From NCBI RefSeq assembly GCF_037975245.1, contig NC_092578.1, positions 6,971,501-7,035,500 on the forward strand: a DNA stretch of 64,000 nucleotides, read 5' to 3'. The notes below the pieces were generated by a model, which worked only from the letters and a program-made list of their open reading frames with translations, was not told where the DNA came from and did not search any database. This DNA comes from Apostichopus japonicus (Eukaryota; Echinodermata; Holothuroidea; Aspidochirotida; Stichopodidae). Position numbers and translations under genes: made by a program. Each line of letters begins with the position of its first letter. The stretch's first letter is position 1. Below are positions 58,598 to 64,000 of the stretch, piece by piece.

Positions 58598-61352
58598 AAT
58601 CAAAGTTTCTTACCCGTCCATCTCCTGCAATGTGAAATGAAGCATCGCTAGTGTAAACAATCAAATGTCTAGCTCGTTCCCTCCAACCGATTTCACCCTG
58701 AGAAAAAATATTAAACGATGAATAAACTATCAAACAAAAAACAAAGGAACATCATATTCTCCTGGTAGGGAAGGGTACAGGAGAAGGGAGGTAGCTGGTT
58801 GTGTTATGTGGTCTCGTTGGACTGGTTCAAACTTAAAACGACCTTGTTACACTAATCCCTTTCCCACCGCCCTTCGCCTACACTCTAGTTGATAAATGAT
58901 GACCTCCTCTTACCATCGCCCCCACCCCACCCCCCCCCCCCCATCAAGGGACTGTAACTGCATTTCGACATTGTCGATGGGGTTCACCCGGGTAGTTTTG
59001 ATTTTGAAATGAAGAGCCCGTTCATTGAAAACAGCAGTAAGGGAGATGGGAAGGGGATTGAGAAGTCGCTTCAAGTGAAGTAGGAAATCCCAAACCTCAT
59101 CCTTGTGCCAGGAAGGGAAATATATTTGAAAAAAAATTGAAAGGAAGAAATATTTCAATATCTCACGTAGCAGAAAATTATGAAGTATGATAATTCGAGC
59201 ACAATTTATGATGTTCTGTTGTCAGTTGTTATACATTATTGTATGAGAGACTTGATTCAGTACTACTACCAACCTTACACACTGTGGCTTGCATCAGTGC
59301 ATCCAAGCTTCCCTCGGGTGTGTCCAAATTTCCTGAAATTTTTGTCTGGTTGACCTTTTTCTATTCAAAAAAAATATTAAGCAAACAGTTTTAATTAATA
59401 AACATGAACAGCAAAAATGTACACTACAATTGGGAGTACACACACAATATGTTCAAAACATAAACAGAAATGGTCAAACTAGATACGAAATACAATATAA
59501 CTATGAAAAAATAATCAGTTCTTATATATTGGTGCATTCGTCATGTGACAATCATGCATAAGTTTAGAAGGTTACGACTTACAGCAAATAAGTCTGTTCT
59601 GTTATCCAAAGGTAAGACGTTTCTGAAACTATAGGGTGCTTCACATCCTGGACATGGTTCGTTAATTCTGTGTGATAGATAAAATATATAAAACGTATAC
59701 CTTCCTCCATCTGTACGTTAAATAATCAATCGAACATTGAACAATCAGGGCAGGTTTGTTGAACTATAATAAGTGGGGTTGATGGGGGCAGGAAATTGAA
59801 AGAAGCCTTTAACCAATTCTTAACAGCGGGAATACAATCAATGACGACGTTTATAAAACTTGCTATATTGACATTTTACATGACAAGTATGTATCTTTAT
59901 ACTTTTTACTTACTTCCTTGGTACAGTGCTTATGTATGGAAGAACAGTTTTGTCTACAAATACACCGAAGCCCAGTCGAAAGTTTGAAGTAATAGTGCCC
60001 ATTTCCTCGGCTGTAAAATAAGACAAAACATAAAGAAGCTAGGACATAGGAAGTTTGATATATCGAGATGCATTTTTCGATGTATTAATAAGTCAGTTAT
60101 TTCGATTTTGAAACCTTATTATATCGAAGTTTTTATGCGGTATATAGGCTTTGAAGAACGGTGACTTCCAAAGACATGTTCTAGTATTTATTGACTTACC
60201 TCATGGTCTATCCGCGTAATAAAGCGATTATATTAATTAAGGTAATCAAGCTGTACGTCGTTCAATGCGTTTGAATACCTCTTACACAGTAAAGTAAACA
60301 ATTGTACTACCTATGATTTTTCCCAGTACTTTCAATTTCTCCAAATCATCTTGCATAGAACGACTCAGGTCCATGACGTAATAAAGATCAACGGGGTAGT
60401 CCTCGGCTTGCCGTACTTTCATTCGAAGTGTGTGCGTATCGCCTGTTTGAAGGAGTGTCACATTTTAGTAGATACAATGTTACAGTGAAAATATGTTATT
60501 TAAATGTAATTTATCATGTAACAAATTATTAATAATCAGATTTAAAGTCCATATTTATCCTGACAAAGACATAATTAGGCCTAGTTTAATACCAATCCTT
60601 GTTTCATTTGAAACTCATTATTTCCTTTTTATTTATAGCAGGAGTATACCATTCTTAACAATAATTTCAATAATAATTTTCTAAACAATAATTAACGTAA
60701 ACATACATAATTTCGAGATTGGCTAGGGGTGGGGGCGGGATGGGGGATTGCTAGTTCCCCCCGACTGAGCCCTTTTCCCACGACTGATGATGGAGGTAGG
60801 GGAATCCCCATTATGCACATCACTGCTTGTTACTTTTTAATTTCGCTGTCAAACAATAATGATAAATGTGAATATTATGTAAGTTGACATAAATAAAAAA
60901 TGACTTTACATGCCCATTATCATGCCGATAATAACGAAGGGAGCAGGATGGGCAGGGAGGGGGGGGGGTAGGAAGAGGTAACAACCATAGACCCATGACT
61001 TAGACAGATGCGCCACTTTCGATGATAAATGCAGGGTTACATTAGTATTTGCATATGAACCCCCTCCCCCTTCCCCCATCTTGGGCAATCATTATTTGCT
61101 GACCTATAATGCGGGACGGTCTTGGGGGATTCCTCAACTCCGCATCGCCCCTCCTCCATGACGTCTATAGACATTATTATACAGTATTACCGTGTCGACT
61201 TAGGATGGGTTTATATGGATAAGTGATTAAGAATGAAAAGAAAAAAAAAGGTTAAAAATATGAGACTAACCGCTTCTGATCTTTAAGCTGACCCGCTGTG
61301 GTTGGACCTGTATAGCCTCGTTGTGTCCTTCTGCATCGCTCAACTCCTCGTC
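47495..61352 (-). CDS. itgb-like: integrin beta subunit, gene B (20 of its exons; 5' end off the window)
   Basis: Minus-strand integrin beta chain, a paralogue of gene A and convergent with it. The exons below join in frame to 711 residues and a TGA stop. Present are the hybrid strand, beta-I domain with [14 protein letters not shown] and the canonical NLDTPEGS metal loop, the second hybrid part, four cysteine-rich repeats, the beta-tail domain, a membrane helix, and a tail with NPIY and NPMY. Splice phases equal those of gene A throughout. The signal peptide and PSI exons (gene A exons 1-3) were not found to 64000 and are expected beyond the window. All introns are GT-AG on the minus strand. 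The tail ends two residues after NPMY, the commoner arrangement, and all visible ligand-site residues are standard. Confidence 0.95.
47634..48855 (-). mobile_element. PIF/Harbinger derivative in last intron of gene B
   Basis: Terminal inverted repeats begin AGGCCCAGCCACATCTCACC on the left; the right end, inverted, reads AAGCCCAGTCACATCTCACC. Both continue GGATTGCA. TTA flanks both sides (47631-47633 and 48856-48858), the 3-bp duplication typical of PIF/Harbinger. Subterminal regions are packed with AACGGA/TCCGTT words. An internal minus-strand frame resembles a HARBI1-type transposase N-terminus. 1222 bp is too short for an autonomous element. Confidence 0.92.
47960..48245 (-). pseudogene. 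truncated, frameshifted PIF/Harbinger transposase N-terminus
   Basis: The frame from 48245 down to 48003 has a basic stretch ([11 protein letters not shown]) and then [20 protein letters not shown], which fits the conserved R..G.Y..L..ELR.ED start of Harbinger transposases. It stops soon after. A second frame just downstream reads [13 protein letters not shown], the next conserved block (NF.RM....F..L), so there is a frameshift or lost intron. The catalytic DDE domain is absent. Confidence 0.8.
49503..49693 (-). CDS. itgb-like: gene B exon: membrane helix and membrane-proximal tail
   Basis: Minus-strand acceptor ACTTACAG, donor GTAAGG. The helix ([20 protein letters not shown]) is followed by [20 protein letters not shown] and ANWEK. 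Phase 1 in, phase 0 out, as gene A exon 22. Confidence 0.96.
50246..50362 (-). CDS. itgb-like: gene B exon: beta-tail domain, second part
   Basis: Acceptor ACTTCCACAG, donor GTTAGT. Reads [20 protein letters not shown] and ends ITIFYEKIP. Two cysteines match those of gene A exon 21. Confidence 0.93.
50747..51018. mobile_element. 272-bp hAT-type MITE in gene B intron
   Basis: Ends CATAGGCGTAGGAG and CTCCTATGCCTATG form an inverted repeat with one mismatch. GAGAGAAG and GAGAGAAC flank it, an 8-bp duplication with one mismatch. The interior TTTTTCGGGCAAGTCGTTAC block is shared with the elements at 7044-8995 and 17912-19355. Confidence 0.83.
51117..51249 (-). CDS. itgb-like: gene B exon: beta-tail domain, first part
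   Basis: Acceptor TCCTTACAG, donor GTAAGT. Reads [20 protein letters not shown] and later KEQCDMC, matching gene A exon 20. Confidence 0.95.
51622..51714 (-). CDS. itgb-like: gene B exon: EGF-4
   Basis: Acceptor CAATTTCAG, donor GTAAGA, 31 codons. Reads [20 protein letters not shown] then [10 protein letters not shown], same length as gene A exon 19. Confidence 0.96.
51847..51906. repeat. (TA)n microsatellite
   Basis: TA run in the gene B intron above the EGF-4 exon. Confidence 0.95.
52386..52513 (-). CDS. itgb-like: gene B exon: EGF-3
   Basis: Acceptor TTTATCACAG, donor GTAAAG, 128 nt as in gene A. Reads [20 protein letters not shown] then FQGLACDCP and CRANNG. The CRANNG end is shared by both paralogues. 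The RGD here is probably incidental. Confidence 0.96.
53111..53192 (-). CDS. itgb-like: gene B exon: EGF-2, second part
   Basis: Acceptor ATCCCTATAG, donor GTACTT. Reads [20 protein letters not shown] then LCG, 82 nt as in gene A. Confidence 0.95.
53727..53799 (-). CDS. itgb-like: gene B exon: EGF-2, first part
   Basis: Acceptor TATACTTACAG, donor GTAAGT. Reads [19 protein letters not shown]. One codon shorter than gene A exon 16. Confidence 0.95.
54258..54406 (-). CDS. itgb-like: gene B exon: EGF-1
   Basis: Acceptor TTTTCCTCAG, donor GTGAGT, leaves phase 2. Reads [20 protein letters not shown] then GKKCECSG and an acidic stretch ending C-R-P. Confidence 0.95.
55250..55334 (-). CDS. itgb-like: gene B exon: hybrid to EGF-1 junction
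   Basis: Acceptor TTATTTGTAG, donor GTAAGT, 85 nt as in gene A. Reads [20 protein letters not shown] then ECDCEEVA. Confidence 0.96.
55776..55966 (-). CDS. itgb-like: gene B exon: hybrid domain, second part
   Basis: Acceptor TCTTTCATCAG, donor GTGAGT, leaves phase 2. Begins [20 protein letters not shown] and has the [10 protein letters not shown] strand equivalent to gene A's LEVEVKATKC. Confidence 0.95.
56518..56607 (-). CDS. itgb-like: gene B exon: end of beta-I domain
   Basis: Acceptor CAATTTTACAG, donor GTATGT, 30 codons. Reads [17 protein letters not shown]. Confidence 0.96.
56766..56920. repeat. ~22-bp C-rich tandem repeat, G-quadruplex-prone on the coding strand
   Basis: About six diverged units of CCCTCCCCTCCCCACCAAACC in a gene B intron. 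The minus (transcribed-sense) strand has many GGG and GGGG runs separated by 1-5 bases. Confidence 0.88.
56960..57055 (-). CDS. itgb-like: gene B exon: beta-I domain, DYPSIGQL block
   Basis: Acceptor TTGTTTTCAG, donor GTGAGC, 32 codons. Reads [20 protein letters not shown] then [12 protein letters not shown]. One codon longer than gene A exon 11. Confidence 0.96.
57772..57849 (-). CDS. itgb-like: gene B exon: beta-I domain, LGGI block
   Basis: Acceptor CTTTTATCAG, donor GTAAGT, 26 codons. Reads [20 protein letters not shown], the canonical form. Confidence 0.95.
58504..58595. repeat. (TA)n microsatellite near a gene B donor site
   Basis: TA run starting about 20 bases past the donor of the IGWR exon on the minus strand. 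Confidence 0.95.
58614..58697 (-). CDS. itgb-like: gene B exon: beta-I domain, IGWR block
   Basis: Acceptor TTTTTCTCAG, donor GTAAGA, 28 codons. Reads [20 protein letters not shown] then FHIAGDGR. Confidence 0.96.
59274..59360 (-). CDS. itgb-like: gene B exon: beta-I metal-binding loop
   Basis: Acceptor TTGAATAG, donor GTTGGT, 29 codons. Reads [20 protein letters not shown], with the usual N-x-D-x-P-E metal ligands that gene A partly departs from. Confidence 0.95.
59583..59667 (-). CDS. itgb-like: gene B exon: specificity-determining loop
   Basis: Acceptor TCACACAG, donor GTAAGT. Reads [20 protein letters not shown]. The CPGC loop matches gene A's CTGC. One codon shorter than gene A exon 7. 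Confidence 0.95.
59914..60010 (-). CDS. itgb-like: gene B exon: beta-I domain, GFGxFVDK block
   Basis: Acceptor TATTTTACAG, donor GTAAGT, 97 nt as in gene A. Reads [20 protein letters not shown] then ISTVPRK. Confidence 0.96.
60311..60442 (-). CDS. itgb-like: gene B exon: start of beta-I domain with MIDAS
   Basis: Acceptor TTCAAACAG, donor GTAGTA, 132 nt as in gene A. Reads [20 protein letters not shown], with the DxSxS metal site and Asp pair intact. Confidence 0.97.
61271..61352 (-). CDS. itgb-like: gene B exon: linker and hybrid strand before beta-I (first exon seen)
   Basis: Acceptor TTTTTTGCAG, donor GTTAGT, enters phase 0. Reads [20 protein letters not shown] then VSLKIRSG, equivalent to gene A exon 4. 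The acceptor means further exons exist upstream, to the right. Confidence 0.94.
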
Positions 61353-62571
61353 CTGCAAAAAAGGAGGATGTTTGGAGAACTTTATATGCAAGGTAAAAGA
61401 TTTTAGATAACAAATTGAAAAATTAAATTCAAGCAACCTTTGTCTCCAATCATTCGTGGGATCTGCTCTTGAATACCGGTAGTTGGGGGAGGGGGCAAAA
61501 AAAGCAAGAAAGGGTATAAACGTATTCGAAAAGAAACTTTCTATGATAAAATGGGGATTACTTTGAATGGGTACAATACAGAACCTGTAAGGTATATCTC
61601 CCTGCAAGGTATACCTCGATATTACCCACAATTCTACACCAATCACATCCCCAGCCAGCATTCACAGCGGTGAAACCTACCATAGTTGTGTAGACATAAC
61701 TGTAGATGTCAGAAGAAGACTAAAGGCAATGTTAGGGTAAGGTCTTTTCTGAAACGTATTTTTTGCTCCGAGAGAACAAGGAATATCTGACAATGTGGCA
61801 GCTTCCCTGAACCCCAATCAGGGCTCTGTTCTCTTGGTAGCCCGGAACCTAAGTCAATAGATAGTGTACCCTGCAATCGGTAACACCGTCCTACGCCCCT
61901 GTATGGAGTATAGAAATGTGTTCTAGTCGCGAGGATATACCATTAGCCTAGAGGGTAGGGTTTACACCCTCCCCCTTACAACCCCTTCCTCCCGCCCCCC
62001 CCCCCAAAAAAAAACAATTATGGGACAGCCGTGCGTGTAGATCTAATTAATCGCCTAAAATGCCTCAGAACAACCACTATTGTATCTTTTTGTTTCGTGG
62101 GAGGACATCCAGACCTCCCTTCATGAGAGTCGGCATCAAGGACCACAGGAATCGTGGATCCGCCCCTGCTTCATGACTGTAAGGCTACACGCCCCCCCCC
62201 CCCCCATCCTTCTACAGATGTAGTACACACATACGTAGGCCGTTTCATAAACTGATTTTGCCGCTAACGCGTGATTCTAAGGGGCGCCAATCTTGCAAGT
62301 TTGTTCTTTTCCCACCTTGTTGGTAGCGGGCAAGTTGAATCACTTTAAATCGCATGTGCCACTAAGGAGTAAGGAAACTGGAAGATCACTTATATAGATA
62401 GTGCTAGAAAGTTAATAATTATACACTAAACTCAGTACTCAGGTTCTGCGAAATAATTTCATTTTTCTTTTAATAAAACAAGTTATTTTGCTCAATACCG
62501 AAATTATATCGTATTAATTATAAAATACATAAAGGGATACCAGCAAAAGCAGAAAAGCATGTTAAGGTAGT

Positions 62572-62647
<76 letters not shown>

Positions 62648-63283
62648 TAGTTTCATATATGCACTTGTTTCAACATGCCTATATATAGGCTCTATATGAT
62701 TAAAGACATGCCGTTGTGTAATATACACTGGAAGTATAATGCTATGTTACTGAAAGACATGCTAGTTCCACGCATATATCAATTACACTGCAATGATACA
62801 CAACTTCATATGATGCTAAGCTACAGTATATACTAACTAATATAGTTTATCCAATTTAGCTAAAGAAATGAAGAAATGTCACCCAGGAAAGAATCAGAGT
62901 GCAAACACCAAACAATACTGAAATTACAGTATTCTACTTTGGACCTCGTAATTTGTCCAAATCCTCTTACACTGAGATCTTTAATCACGTGATCACGACG
63001 ATTGTGTCGTTAAATGGTCATCTTATAACATAAAAAGATGAATTAAGGCAAAAATTAAATATGCATAACTACAATGTCCGAAAGTCCGCGATATGTTTTG
63101 TGAAATTAATCATATATGCTTATCTTCTTCGTGTTCTATCCGTTTTTAGGCTACAACACTTTGACAAATATCACTCAAAGCTGCCAGTTTGCGATTGGCT
63201 TCGATACGAAGCTTGGAAAATATATCTCTTGTTAAATGGGGAGCGAGAACGGTACGACGGTTCACCCAAAACGGTGTGACATG
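61353..63283. other. gene B intron or upstream DNA, no exon recognised
   Basis: Scanning the minus strand for the PSI pattern (CxWC) and the RCD...C segment found nothing with splice sites. It contains a (TA)n run at 62575-62646 and several G/C homopolymers. Confidence 0.55.
62575..62646. repeat. (TA)n microsatellite
   Basis: Pure TA run. Confidence 0.95.
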
Positions 63284-63768
63284 CAGGGGCGTAGCGAAGG
63301 TTTTTTTGTTGGGGGGTGTGGAGAATTTGATTTGCCGACGGATCTGGAAGTGGTGACTGAAATGGGGGAGGGGTCTAAGGGGAGGGGATGTCCCCCTCCC
63401 CTTTGGCAATCTTTTAGTTTTGAAACGTCCTTAGATGCAATCTGGTGCATATTTTAAGTCAAATTTGATTTGCCGACGGATCTGGAAGTGGTGACTGAAA
63501 TGGGGGAGGGGCCTAAGGGTAGGGGGTTTACCCCTCCCCTTTGGAAAAATTAGTTTGAACGTCCTTAGATGCAATCTGGTGCATATTTTAAGTCAAATTT
63601 GGCACGGAAGAAGCTCCCGTTCTCCTTTTTCTATTCAGCTTTCCTTCTTTCTTCCCCTTCCGCTCTCTTCACCTTTTCTCCTTTTGCCGACAGACCAAAA
63701 ATTTGCCGACAGCGACCAAATTATTGGGGGGTGTGACACCCCCACACCCCCCGCTCGCTACGCCCCTG
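63284..63768. mobile_element. 485-bp hAT-type MITE with perfect 8-bp target duplication
   Basis: Ends CAGGGGCGTAGCGA and CGCTACGCCCCTG are inverted repeats. GTGACATG flanks both sides exactly (63276-63283, 63769-63776). Internally a 138-bp unit beginning AATTTGATTTGCCGACGG is repeated at 63324 and 63462. That unit's GGGATGTCCCCCTCCCCTTT and TTAGATGCAATCTGGTGCA motifs link it to the element at 14995-15365. Confidence 0.93.
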
Positions 63769-64000
63769 GTGACATGGGCTATATATGAGGTATAGCAAGG
63801 TTACACAGGCGGAATCATATATGGCACGTCCATATTCTTCCAGGTGTCATGTAAGATTCATATTGGGTGATTGTGGAGGGAGAAGAGGGGGGGGGGGAGG
63901 GAGGAGTGGGAAAGAGGTACGGAAGCGAGATGGGATATGCAAAGGAGAATGTTGGAATTCGGGGTGGGGGAGGGTTATGAGGAGGAATGGTTACGCGAAG

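Noticed and set aside
61665-61760. Candidate missing PSI-region exon of gene B (a GTAGGT donor on the minus strand)
   Set aside because: No frame gives the required cysteines, so I leave exons 1-3 as off the window.

Overview
The window is animal genomic DNA: GT-AG introns, long (TA)n microsatellites, many short DNA transposons, and two genes broken into small coding exons. Its main content is a tail-to-tail pair of integrin beta-subunit genes. Gene A runs on the + strand from the start codon at 10306 to the stop ending at 37196. I resolve 23 coding exons that join in frame to 808 residues. Gene B runs on the - strand from 61352 down to 47495. I resolve 20 coding exons that join in frame to 711 residues plus a stop. 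Its signal peptide and PSI exons were not found and should lie beyond the right edge. The two genes share exon order and splice phases, and most exon lengths match, so they are paralogues. Each encodes the standard subunit: beta-I domain with a DxSxS MIDAS, hybrid domain, cysteine-rich EGF repeats, beta-tail domain, one membrane helix and a short tail with two NPxY motifs.

Layout: 1-10291 has no recognised gene. It holds a near-identical 812-bp tandem duplication (724-2337) and a ~1.95-kb inverted-terminal-repeat element (7044-8995). Gene A fills 10292-37196. Its introns hold a CAT/CAC satellite, hAT-type MITEs, a second copy of the 7-kb element, a decayed copy of exon 5, a U2-snRNA-headed SINE-like repeat, two palindromic elements and a non-LTR retrotransposon tail. 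The convergent intergenic stretch, 37197-47494, has only repeats, including a SINE copy with a 13-bp target-site duplication. Gene B fills 47495-61352. Its last intron carries a PIF/Harbinger derivative with 3-bp TTA target duplications and a broken transposase N-terminus. 61353-64000 is non-coding, with another hAT-type MITE flanked by a perfect 8-bp duplication.

The organism is probably a marine deuterostome invertebrate, perhaps an echinoderm. I infer this from the integrin type and repeat style, and no taxonomic marker proves it. The proteins would be type I membrane adhesion receptors that pair with alpha subunits, binding ligand through the MIDAS and talin/kindlin-type adaptors through the NPxY tail. 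The most unusual item is a repeat whose first ~45 nt match U2 snRNA, joined to a body found elsewhere as a transposed copy.
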